Shown here: positions 43,090 through 50,785 of the stretch, one piece after another
How positions within the stretch are numbered: position 1 is the stretch's first letter
How the letters are laid out: each line of letters starts with the position of its first letter
Assembly (NCBI GenBank): GCA_036924855.1
Contig: JBAGRP010000001.1
Location: forward strand, 1,550,001 to 1,614,000
Length of the DNA: 64,000 bases
Origin: Nitrobacteraceae bacterium AZCC 2146
GTDB lineage: Bacteria; Pseudomonadota; Alphaproteobacteria; Rhizobiales; Xanthobacteraceae
Reading direction: 5' to 3'
Made by a program: the position numbers and the translations under genes
The notes under the pieces: generated by a model
Seen by the model: the letters and a program-made list of their open reading frames with translations, nothing else
Told to the model about the DNA's origin: nothing
The model's database searches: none

Positions 43090-44028
43090 CTATTTCAGTC
43101 CTTTGAACGCACTGTGCCGCAGATATCCTTCGGACGTTATGTCTCGATACTCGACTTCGGCCAAAAGCTTCGGCTCCACCCACGTCGCCTTGAGCCGCGG
43201 GGTTTTAACAAGCCTGGACTTCGGGCTCATAATCGCATCCAGCTTTTTGCGGATTTCCAACGACGATTTTCGGGTAAAGCCCGTGCCGACCTTGCCGACA
43301 TAGACCAGGTCTTTGCCTTCCCGCCTGGCGAGGTGCAGCGCTGCTATTCCGGCGGGATCCTCAACAAAACCAACAATCGCGAAGTTGTCTCGAACAACGC
43401 ACTTGATTTTCAACCAGGCTTCGCCCCTTTCGGAGCGATACGGCGCCTGGGCCTTTTTGGAGATGAGCCCTTCCATCTTTTGTTCACACAAATGCTTGAA
43501 CATCTCGTTGCCATCGATCTCGAAATGCTCGCTGTAGAATATCGGGCTCGAGAGCTTTGTCTCATCAAAGAGACCCTTCAATACCCTTTTGCGCTCCACC
43601 TGCGGGCTCTTGCGCAAATCGAATCCTTCGAGATAGAGCAGATCAAACAGATAGTAGGAAAACCGATCCTGGCGTCCCTCGGCGAGGTCTGCCTGAAGCT
43701 CTGAAAAGTTCGGTCGGCCGTCGACGCTCACAACAATCTCGCCGTCAAAAATTGCGTGCTCGACAGGAATATCGAACGACGCAGCGATGCCCACAAAACG
43801 CGTTGTCCAATCCAGTCCGCTCCGCGTGTAGAGCGTAACCCTGCCTTTGTTCAAATGAGCCTGAATGCGGTAGCCGTCGAACTTCACTTCGTGCAGCCAG
43901 CCGTCGCCCGACGGTGCTCTGGTTCTCAGCGTGGCCAGCTGCGGCTTGATGAATCCCGGGATCTGCGCCGCAGCTTGGGCCCCCTCGATCGTCCTCGCGA
44001 TGAACCGGGTTTGGGTTCGCTTTGCCAT
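43090..44028 (-). CDS. ATP-dependent DNA ligase (LigD ligase-domain type)
   Basis: A 312-residue protein corresponding to only the ligase domain of LigD. The adenylation motif EVKFDGYR (about 47-54, Lys49 as nucleophile) is followed by TLYTRSGLDWTTRF, DGEIVV, YYLFDLLYLEGFDLR, MEGLISKKAQAPYRSERGEAWLKIKC and the OB-fold part VYVGKVGTGFTRKS. It would seal nicks with ATP, in non-homologous end joining or another repair path. No Ku gene is in the window. The ATG at 44028 is chosen. It is the first gene of the cargo region after the ICE backbone. Confidence 0.87.
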   Translation of the reverse strand: MAKRTQTRFIARTIEGAQAAAQIPGFIKPQLATLRTRAPSGDGWLHEVKFDGYRIQAHLNKGRVTLYTRSGLDWTTRFVGIAASFDIPVEHAIFDGEIVVSVDGRPNFSELQADLAEGRQDRFSYYLFDLLYLEGFDLRKSPQVERKRVLKGLFDETKLSSPIFYSEHFEIDGNEMFKHLCEQKMEGLISKKAQAPYRSERGEAWLKIKCVVRDNFAIVGFVEDPAGIAALHLARREGKDLVYVGKVGTGFTRKSSLEIRKKLDAIMSPKSRLVKTPRLKATWVEPKLLAEVEYRDITSEGYLRHSAFKGLK

Positions 44029-44216
44029 ACGCCACCCACTCAAGCTCCGCCTCCGCCATCAGCGGCAAGACGGTGCAGTAAAAAAGGAAGTTCCAGAACC
44101 AACCACGTAATCCGTTAACTTAATATGGCAGGAATTCGCTCCTGCAAGAAGGTGTCTCAAAATCATCGAGGGGTCGCGCCCTGCAACGAGTGAGTGATCG
44201 GCGCGGCGACCAGCTA

Positions 44217-46364
44217 TCACTTCGCGTCATATTTAGCTTGGAGCTCAGCCAGAAGATCCGGTAGCTGATTTTTGAACTCGTCCTCCTGCCTTCGGACATC
44301 CGCCGCGTCGAACCCCAACACTTCTGCGTGCAGATCGAGAGTTAGTGGAGCTTTCCCAAATTCGGTGGTTTCTACCACATGTCTATCCGCGATAAGAAAG
44401 CTGCTCGCGCGTGGCTCCATGCGCGCTCGCATCAATCTTACCTGGAGAGGGTCCCTCAGATGCCTCAGGAAATCTTCAGGAGTGGGAGTATCACTGGACC
44501 ATTGCGAATAGATTCCGATGCGACGAAGTCCTTTGTTGCCTCCGGGCAGGTTGAACGGAATCTTGCGGTAAAGGTACCTTTCCTCAAAGAAACGGCCGAG
44601 GCTAGACCAATCAGTCACATAAACACCGCGGTCGGAGCCATCCATGGCATAGGGAAGACTGTACAGAACGCAGGGAACAATCTGAAAATCAAGCGGGTCT
44701 ATGCCGCCGGCTTCGATTGCCATATCGGGGTAGTCCGTCAGACCCTTAACCTGCCGGAGGACCTGGTTGATGTAATCGGCACGATCCTGGTCAAAGTAGT
44801 AAGCTTGGATCGGATGCTGACCGGAGAGCGACCGGTTCTTACATTCAAAAACGAAGAGGAAACCGTCCCAAGGAACGAGAACGTCGATCTCATACGGCTC
44901 TCCTGATCGTGTTTTATCGATAGAAAATGCCTTGAACCCGCGCTCACGAAAGAATTCCAGAATCTGCCGCTCGAACGCCTTGCCTTTGCTCTCCAGTTTG
45001 TGGCCAAGCGAGTTCAAACGCGAGAGCACGATTTGGCCTGGGTCCGCGTCGATGGCCGCGGGGCCAATCAGAAGATGACCTCCGTCCGTGGTTCGGATCA
45101 ACGGAGTATCGAATAGATCCAAGCTGTCAGAACTTAGCGTGGCGATCTGTGTCAGGGCCGTCGCAGCATCCGCAGACAGGCCGTAGAACTGAAGGCGCTC
45201 TTCCAGGCGGCCCGGTGGAAACACGAGCACGTGGCGTTCGAACGAGGTCATACCATTTTCGAATTCCTTGTGCGCCAGAATGCTTAGCGCCTCATATCCC
45301 CTTAACCACTCAATGAGTCTGAGGTCGCTAAAACGACGATTGTCGTTGAGTATATCGTCACCGATGATCATCGACAGATAGCCGTGCGCGTTGATCTCCT
45401 TTAATGAGAGTACCTGGTCAGGTGGCATCGCAGCCGCTTGGTCAGGCGGAGCAATTTTCGTCTGCGCCGACGTCTCGCTTTGAATTCTCGCGTAGTTCTG
45501 GAGTTGGGCGTCCTTGTGCCGTTCATTGGCAACCCAGTCGTAAACGGGACCAGCCGTAGGCACGTAGCGCCAGGCGATCGCATCAGCGGGCCAGTCCTTT
45601 GGAAATTCCGAGGGATCAACGTTGTCAAGCGATCCGGCCCCATATCGGAAACCCTGCTCCGTTGTTTCCCAGCGACGCCAGCTTGAAGCGAGCAGTTCGG
45701 TGGTCCCAATTTGAAAAATAAGGGCCTCATCAATGGCTGGCATGGGCCACGGCAACTCAAGCCTGCCGTCGTCCGCCAACCATCCCTCCTGGTGGCCAAG
45801 CATGAGGAGTGTCAATCGGAGCCCCTCCCCAAGCGCTGCCACTACGGCGTCGATTGAGAAGATGTTCCCTGCTCCGTCGACGGCGGTTGGATCATCCTGA
45901 AAACTGAAAACAGAGAGATTTTCTACCGCCTCCTGCGCCCGCTGCCGTATCTCCTCGGCTTGCACGGCCGTACGATGGAGAATCGCGGCAGTTCGGGTTT
46001 CTCCGCTCTCTGCATTAATTGAGGCTTGATTAAGCAGATCGAGAATTCCTCGATAGCCGTGCTCGACTTGCGCAAAGACGCTCCGCAGTCCGTCCACGCG
46101 ATCGGCATCCGCGGGAGCCCAGTGCTCGGCCATGTGAGCTCGGAGGACGTCAAATAGCTTTTCTCGCCGTTTTTCGCGGCTCGGTGCTGGGTATTTGAAG
46201 AACAGATCGCCGCATCGCTGAAGAAGCCCGAACAATCGATCGAGCTCCCTTCCACCGAGTCCAGGCGGTATTGCGGCAACAAGTTCGGTGCCTGACAAGG
46301 TCTTCAATGCGGATCGAATCGCACCCTCGTTGAAGGTGAGGTCACCTTTGCGCTCGGCAGACAT
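44217..46364 (-). CDS. Large protein with PD-(D/E)XK-like nuclease motif
   Basis: A 715-residue protein that I do not recognise as a named family. Around residues 460-525 it has a restriction-endonuclease-like core: ESKGKAFERQILEFFRERGFKAFSIDKTRSGEPYEIDVLVPWDGFLFVFECKNRSLSG. The acidic residue in YEIDVLV and the E-x-K of FECKN (about 507-509) fit the PD-(D/E)XK nuclease pattern, as in NERD or Mrr-like proteins. The N-terminal 450 residues are mostly helical with no clear motif. The gene is more A/T-rich than its neighbours and stands alone, as recently acquired cargo might. A defence role is possible but unproven. Confidence 0.6.
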   Translation of the reverse strand: MSAERKGDLTFNEGAIRSALKTLSGTELVAAIPPGLGGRELDRLFGLLQRCGDLFFKYPAPSREKRREKLFDVLRAHMAEHWAPADADRVDGLRSVFAQVEHGYRGILDLLNQASINAESGETRTAAILHRTAVQAEEIRQRAQEAVENLSVFSFQDDPTAVDGAGNIFSIDAVVAALGEGLRLTLLMLGHQEGWLADDGRLELPWPMPAIDEALIFQIGTTELLASSWRRWETTEQGFRYGAGSLDNVDPSEFPKDWPADAIAWRYVPTAGPVYDWVANERHKDAQLQNYARIQSETSAQTKIAPPDQAAAMPPDQVLSLKEINAHGYLSMIIGDDILNDNRRFSDLRLIEWLRGYEALSILAHKEFENGMTSFERHVLVFPPGRLEERLQFYGLSADAATALTQIATLSSDSLDLFDTPLIRTTDGGHLLIGPAAIDADPGQIVLSRLNSLGHKLESKGKAFERQILEFFRERGFKAFSIDKTRSGEPYEIDVLVPWDGFLFVFECKNRSLSGQHPIQAYYFDQDRADYINQVLRQVKGLTDYPDMAIEAGGIDPLDFQIVPCVLYSLPYAMDGSDRGVYVTDWSSLGRFFEERYLYRKIPFNLPGGNKGLRRIGIYSQWSSDTPTPEDFLRHLRDPLQVRLMRARMEPRASSFLIADRHVVETTEFGKAPLTLDLHAEVLGFDAADVRRQEDEFKNQLPDLLAELQAKYDAK

Positions 46365-46747
46365 AAAATCCCTGATCTCTTAAAAATTAATGGGTAGCAT
46401 TTTGCGATAGGATTTGGCTTCAACTATAGTCCTGTCGTCCCTTTTGTCACCGATACTCACGTAGATGCAGCGCGAACCGAAATGATTGCTTTGACCGGTT
46501 TGATCAGTGGTTCTGGCAAGGACCACATCAGCGCAGCCTGAAAGCGGGAAAAGTTGACGAGAGACTCAATGTTGCGGTTGCTGCTCCGACATCGCATGTG
46601 GCCTGATGCAGTCGTTAAGTAACCAGCCCCTGCAAGGTGGACTTGACGATTTCCTTTAGAGCTCGAGCGCGAGCTCCGGCTTTGCATTCACCCTGGCCTC
46701 TTGGTTAGTCGTAATCGAATAGATTGCACATTGTGTTCTTGCGATCT
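46365..46747. other. A/T-richer non-coding gap
   Basis: 383 bases between the minus-strand nuclease-like gene and the hypothetical at 46748. I see no supported gene. The right side of the nuclease gene start is visibly A/T-rich and should hold its promoter. A 19-codon plus-strand frame at 46481 has no RBS. Confidence 0.4.
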
Positions 46748-47305
46748 TCACCGCGTGTCGCGCGGATTGAACTTCGGCCAGTTCTCGAGCGTTTTCAATG
46801 CCGGCAAATTGGCCGGGCGCTCGGGATAATGAAACTCCGTGCCGCGCAGCCAGCGGCCCTTGAAGCGATTCCAAAACAGGATCGCGTCCATTTGCCAGGT
46901 GAACTCATAGACCTTCCAGACCCCGTCGTTTTGGATGGTCTCGCCGGTCGAATTGAAGGGCAGACTGTTGAGCTTGCACAGCGCGTTGATTTCACCCCAG
47001 TGGGCGCGAACGTATGTATCTTCCAGCGCGACATGATAGGGACGATCGGCTCGCCAGCGTGGCCCTCCCCCTCGCGGGTGAAAGCCCTGACGCTGCGTCA
47101 TGAACTCGGGGATGCGGCTGATGGCCTTTCCGATCCGGCGCGCCTCTTCCGACGTGAGCTTGCTGGCGCCAAAGCTGTAACGTTGTGAATCGTCGCGGCA
47201 ATACAGCCAAGCCACCGTCACGCCGTTGGCGTCCTGGACGGTGTAGCACTCTGAATTCTCCCGGATCAGGGTCCAGGGCGGCTTAAAACGGCGGGTTGAC
47301 TCCAT
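46748..47305 (-). CDS. Hypothetical protein (rhizobial type)
   Basis: A 185-residue soluble protein: MESTRRFKPPWTLIRENSECYTVQDANGVTVAWLYCRDDSQRYSFGASKLTSEEARRIGKAISRIPEFM, then a variable C-terminal half with tryptophans (WGEINALCKLNSLPFNSTGE). The N-terminal 70 residues resemble a short conserved hypothetical widespread in Bradyrhizobium-like genomes; here the frame continues well beyond it. The continuation may be a fusion or read-through into neighbouring sequence. ATG at 47305 chosen. Function unknown. Confidence 0.6.
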   Translation of the reverse strand: MESTRRFKPPWTLIRENSECYTVQDANGVTVAWLYCRDDSQRYSFGASKLTSEEARRIGKAISRIPEFMTQRQGFHPRGGGPRWRADRPYHVALEDTYVRAHWGEINALCKLNSLPFNSTGETIQNDGVWKVYEFTWQMDAILFWNRFKGRWLRGTEFHYPERPANLPALKTLENWPKFNPRDTR

Positions 47306-47355
47306 GAGAACAAAATAGGAACATAGGCGCCAGCCGGTCAACCTGGAACAACGTC

Positions 47356-47558
47356 ATGTCCTCTGGTTCACAACCGAACACACAGGACGCGGACGGGTTG
47401 GAGGCTGCGGTCGATCAGGCCGTCGCGGCGTGCGGCGGCGACATGCGATCCACTCGCTGATTGTCGCGAATGAATATTTGGAATCTGAGGTGAGCGAATT
47501 GATGAAGGCCGTCTCTCACGCCTATGTGCGCGGGAGATTTCAGACCTATTCCGACTAG
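47356..47558 (+). pseudogene. Frameshifted small conserved hypothetical
   Basis: Frame 1 starts with ATG at 47356 (MSSGSQPNTQDADGLEAAVDQAVAACGGDMRS) and hits a stop at 47458. Another frame continues at once with AIHSLIVANEYLESEVSELMKAVSHAYVRGRFQTY and stops at 47558. The two halves make sense together as one small protein of about 67 residues, as if a few bases (2 modulo 3) were lost near 47440. No slippery site is evident, so this is probably a broken gene rather than programmed frameshifting. Confidence 0.6.
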
Positions 47559-47567
47559 GAGCGAGCC

Positions 47568-47816
47568 ATGGCGGAAGTGACCTACTTCGTGGCGCTGCCC
47601 TTCGTCGCTGCCGACGATGGCATTGCGGCCGGCGAACCGACCGAGTGCTTCAATCCCGTCGCGGTCGTCATGCGCGCGGATGCGTTATCGCGCAAGCCCG
47701 GACATGTGGGAGCCGTGGCATTCAGCCGAACGGGAGATCCCGCCACCGGCGATTTTGGCGATGCAAAGGTCATCAAAAAATTCGGCGAAGTGCCGGATGA
47801 TTTAAGTACGTTGTAG
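47568..47816 (+). CDS. Small conserved hypothetical protein
   Basis: An 82-residue protein (MAEVTYFVALPFVAADDGIAAGEPTECFNPVAVVMRADALSRKPGHVGAVAFSRTGDPATGDFGDAKVIKKFGEVPDDL). GGAG precedes the ATG. It reads like a small cytoplasmic protein of a type seen in rhizobial genomes; the function is unknown. It follows the frameshifted gene and precedes another small gene by 11 bp, forming a little operon. Confidence 0.65.
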   Translation: MAEVTYFVALPFVAADDGIAAGEPTECFNPVAVVMRADALSRKPGHVGAVAFSRTGDPATGDFGDAKVIKKFGEVPDDLSTL

Positions 47817-47827
47817 AGGAGCGGAGG

Positions 47828-48088
47828 ATGGCGGAAGACGAAGAAACGGCGACGGCGCGCTACATCGCCAGCAATATATCCACTCAACTGATGCTGAAAA
47901 CGATGTTCGAGATCATCGCCACGATGGCGGACGATCCGGATGGATATCGCTCGGGCATGAGGACGAAGTTGCTTGAGCTGGCGGATACCATGCCGTTGGC
48001 CCCGATGGCGGCGGCGCGAGAAAGGAAGGTCCGTGCCTTTGTCAAAGAGACGGTCGGCAATCTCTTGATCAACCAGCGGCCCAACTAG
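47828..48088 (+). CDS. Small conserved hypothetical protein
   Basis: An 86-residue helical protein (ARYIASNISTQLMLKTMFEIIATMADDPDGYRSGMRTKLLELADTMPLAPMAAARERKVRAFVKETVGNLL). AGAGGAGCGG precedes the ATG at good spacing. It is 11 bp from the upstream gene. Function unknown. It ends the small rhizobial gene cluster before the defence operon. Confidence 0.65.
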   Translation: MAEDEETATARYIASNISTQLMLKTMFEIIATMADDPDGYRSGMRTKLLELADTMPLAPMAAARERKVRAFVKETVGNLLINQRPN

Positions 48089-48424
48089 TCTGCGGCCAAT
48101 GGTCTGGGGCGTCACTTTGCTGCGCTCGTCAATGATTGCGGCGGCTCCCCCCACCCAAACTGTAATCGGCAGGTGTGCCACTTGCGACGGCTGAGCACTC
48201 ACAACCGGCCTGAAAATTGCCCTATCAACGGATTGGGGAATACTAACCGGGTGCGACAGCGTACATAATTTGAGCCCCGTTCTGATTCCACCGCGTTTCA
48301 AGCGGGAAAACTCGCGAAGGGCGCCAGATGTGCGCTTCCGTCCCCCGCCCTAGCGTTTTACGATAGGGACGCCGATTTTACACGCTAGAATGCATCGCGT
48401 CTCTCCAGAAAGGTCTTTTTCCGG
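48089..48424. other. Upstream region of the defence operon
   Basis: 336 bases with no supported gene. The region must hold the promoter of the 48425-59636 operon, but I cannot pick a clear -35/-10 pair; TAGAAT at 48386-48391 is a possible -10. A long minus-strand frame through here overlaps real genes on the plus strand and lacks signals. Confidence 0.35.
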
Positions 48425-50785
48425 TTGTTTAGGATTACAGCACGAACGGTTCTTGAACTTGGGTCCGAACTCATAAGCTCGGACATCATCGCGTTCTATG
48501 AGCTGATCAAAAACGGATTCGACGCCAAGACAAAAACGGGCGTCGACATCCGCTTTGACATAGCCCTATCGAGACGCGCTTATCTGAAGCTTCAAGAGAC
48601 CCTGTCGGAAGGCGGCCCGCTTTCGGATCTCAAGGCCCAGGCCGCCGAGGTCATTCTGACCACGGCGAGCCCGGATGCGCAGGCAGGATTCTCAAGCGCT
48701 ATCCAAGCGGCCAGTTCCGTCGCGGATCTACGTAAGAGACTTGAAGCCGCACAACGCGTCTTCAACACGATTACGATCGCCGACACTGGCAGCGGAATGT
48801 CCTTCAAAGACCTCGATCAAAATTTCCTGGTGATCGGTACCGCCTCCCGGAAGAAGGAGGTGGAAGCCGCGCTCGCGGCGGGCGCAGTGACCAGCCCCTA
48901 CCTCGGCGAAAAAGGCATCGGGCGACTTTCAGCCATGCGCCTTGGAGAAAAGCTCCGTGTCGAGACAACCAAGGCAGGCGAAACCCACTATAGCGTCCTT
49001 AACATCGACTGGACGGCGTTCAGCGACATCGACGCGATGCTGGACCAGATCAAGGTCGCACCCCAGCACGGCTCTAAGAAGGCCAATCCAGCGACGTCCG
49101 GAACGTCCGTCATCGTCTCCGATCTGACCGAGAACTGGACCGAAAGCCGCGTAAAGGAAATGGCGGATTACGATTTCGCACGCTTGAGCGATCCCTTCGC
49201 CGACGCAGGAAAGCGGCCGCGTATCGCCATCTACTGGAACGGAGAACGAATTTCGATTCCGATGATGCAGGCAGCGCTTCTCGACGCGGCGCACGCCCGG
49301 GTATCAGGAAAGTACGAGATCGTGAAGGGAAAACCCGTTCTAACGTGCACGGTCGAAGCGATCGATCTCGGCTACGAGCATCCCAGGGAGAAAGACACAG
49401 TCCGCCTCACGATCGAGGACCTCGAGGCCGCTATCGTGGGAAAGGACCGGGATATAGAAGACAGCGCCCTCGTCAGCGTCGGGCCGTTCTCGTTTGAGGC
49501 GCATTGGTTCAACCGACGTCGGCTGGGCAGGATCGACGGCTTGGGAGAGCAACGCGCGGTCCGCGATCTTCAGGAGCAGTGGTCGGGCATTCTCCTCTTC
49601 AGGGACCGTTTCCGCGTATTTCCGTACGGCGAAGACGAGGACGATTGGCTCGAGCTTGATCGAAAGGCCCTTCGCAGGTCTGGTTATACGCTGAACAAGA
49701 CGCAGTTCATCGGCAGGGTCAACATCTCGCGGACCGGAAATCCCATGTTGGTCGACCAGACCAACCGCGAAGGATTGCGGGTGACGCCCGAACAGCAAGT
49801 TCTGCTTCAGGTGGTCCGGTACGCGGTTCAAGACCGGCTGGGACAATTTCTCAATTCGATGGAGCGACAATACAAGCATCAAAAGATTGATCTTGGCGAT
49901 GCGCAAGCCAGGGTCGAACGGCTCGAAGACCGGGCGAAGACCGCAATCGGCAAACTGAGGAAGCTCACGCCGCCCGAGGGAGATCCCGCGATCGAAGACC
50001 TGCAGCAGACGCTGTTCGAATTCGCCGAGTTTGCGGCGAGCGCCAGGCAACGCATCGCCGAAGTCGAGCAGGAGAGCCGCCAACTGATCGAGATGGCCGG
50101 TGTCGGACTGATGGTCGAAGTGGTCGCACATGAACTGGCGCGCGCGTCGGAATCCGCCCTGAAGGCCCTTGAAAGCCTAAAGGGCAAGGAAGTGCCCGAA
50201 AAGCTGAGGGCTCAGTTCTCCACCCTGCAAGCCGAGATGAAGAGCATCAGCAAGCGGGTTCGGGTTCTCGATCCCTTGAGCATCTCGGGCCGCCAGCGCG
50301 CGGAGATCTTCGCGCTGGAAGAACTCGTTCGCGAGACGTGCGACGCGCACGAAGGCCAGTTCAAAAGGCACAACGTGAAGATCGAATACGATTTTCCGAA
50401 GAAGTCCGTACGCATACGCGCCGTCAAGGGCATGGTCGTCCAGATCCTGGAAAACCTGATCTCCAATTCGATCTATTGGCTTGATAGCCGTTCCGAACGA
50501 GAGCGGTCTTTCCGACCACTGATCAAGGTCGCCGTCGAATCCGGCCCCCCTACATTGACGTTCGAAGACAACGGTAGGGGAATAGCGCCGGAAAACAGGG
50601 ACCAAATATTCAAGGCGTTCTTCTCACTGAAAGAAAGCCGCCGTCGACGCGGACTGGGATTGTTCATAGCTCGCGAAGCAGCCGAACATCACGGAGGAAC
50701 CCTGATCCTTGACAACACGGCGGATCCAAAAACCGGCCGCTTTCATCGCTTCATCCTCGAGCTCCCAGAGGGCGTCGAGCAATGA
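48425..50785 (+). CDS. Double-GHKL ATPase / histidine-kinase-like protein
   Basis: A 786-residue protein with two GHKL ATPase modules. The N-terminal one, HSP90/MutL-like, has the N box ELIKNGFDA (26-34), DTGSGM (120-125) and GEKGIGR (161-167). The C-terminal one is of histidine-kinase type, with an H-box-like VVAHELARASESALKALESL (His569), N box ENLISNS (676-682), DNGRGIAPENR (from 715) and GLGLFIAREAAEHHGGTL (from 743). A coiled coil lies near 475-560. There is no membrane segment. It begins with TTG, giving MFRITARTVLELGSELISSD. It overlaps the receiver gene by 4 bp. It probably senses something in the cytoplasm and phosphorylates its neighbour. Confidence 0.8.
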   Translation: MFRITARTVLELGSELISSDIIAFYELIKNGFDAKTKTGVDIRFDIALSRRAYLKLQETLSEGGPLSDLKAQAAEVILTTASPDAQAGFSSAIQAASSVADLRKRLEAAQRVFNTITIADTGSGMSFKDLDQNFLVIGTASRKKEVEAALAAGAVTSPYLGEKGIGRLSAMRLGEKLRVETTKAGETHYSVLNIDWTAFSDIDAMLDQIKVAPQHGSKKANPATSGTSVIVSDLTENWTESRVKEMADYDFARLSDPFADAGKRPRIAIYWNGERISIPMMQAALLDAAHARVSGKYEIVKGKPVLTCTVEAIDLGYEHPREKDTVRLTIEDLEAAIVGKDRDIEDSALVSVGPFSFEAHWFNRRRLGRIDGLGEQRAVRDLQEQWSGILLFRDRFRVFPYGEDEDDWLELDRKALRRSGYTLNKTQFIGRVNISRTGNPMLVDQTNREGLRVTPEQQVLLQVVRYAVQDRLGQFLNSMERQYKHQKIDLGDAQARVERLEDRAKTAIGKLRKLTPPEGDPAIEDLQQTLFEFAEFAASARQRIAEVEQESRQLIEMAGVGLMVEVVAHELARASESALKALESLKGKEVPEKLRAQFSTLQAEMKSISKRVRVLDPLSISGRQRAEIFALEELVRETCDAHEGQFKRHNVKIEYDFPKKSVRIRAVKGMVVQILENLISNSIYWLDSRSERERSFRPLIKVAVESGPPTLTFEDNGRGIAPENRDQIFKAFFSLKESRRRRGLGLFIAREAAEHHGGTLILDNTADPKTGRFHRFILELPEGVEQ

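Noticed and set aside
42647..43303. A 218-codon plus-strand frame between ardC and the ligase
   Set aside because: It overlaps the ligase 3' end and structured non-coding sequence; the composition is Arg/Ser-rich as expected of a shadow frame.
46481..46540. A 19-codon plus-strand frame starting MIALTGLIS
   Set aside because: Too short, no ribosome binding site, and no partner gene in the same direction.
47582..48301. A 239-codon minus-strand frame over two small genes and the gap before the defence operon
   Set aside because: It lies antisense to two plus-strand genes that have good ribosome binding sites, and it has no start signal or recognisable domain.
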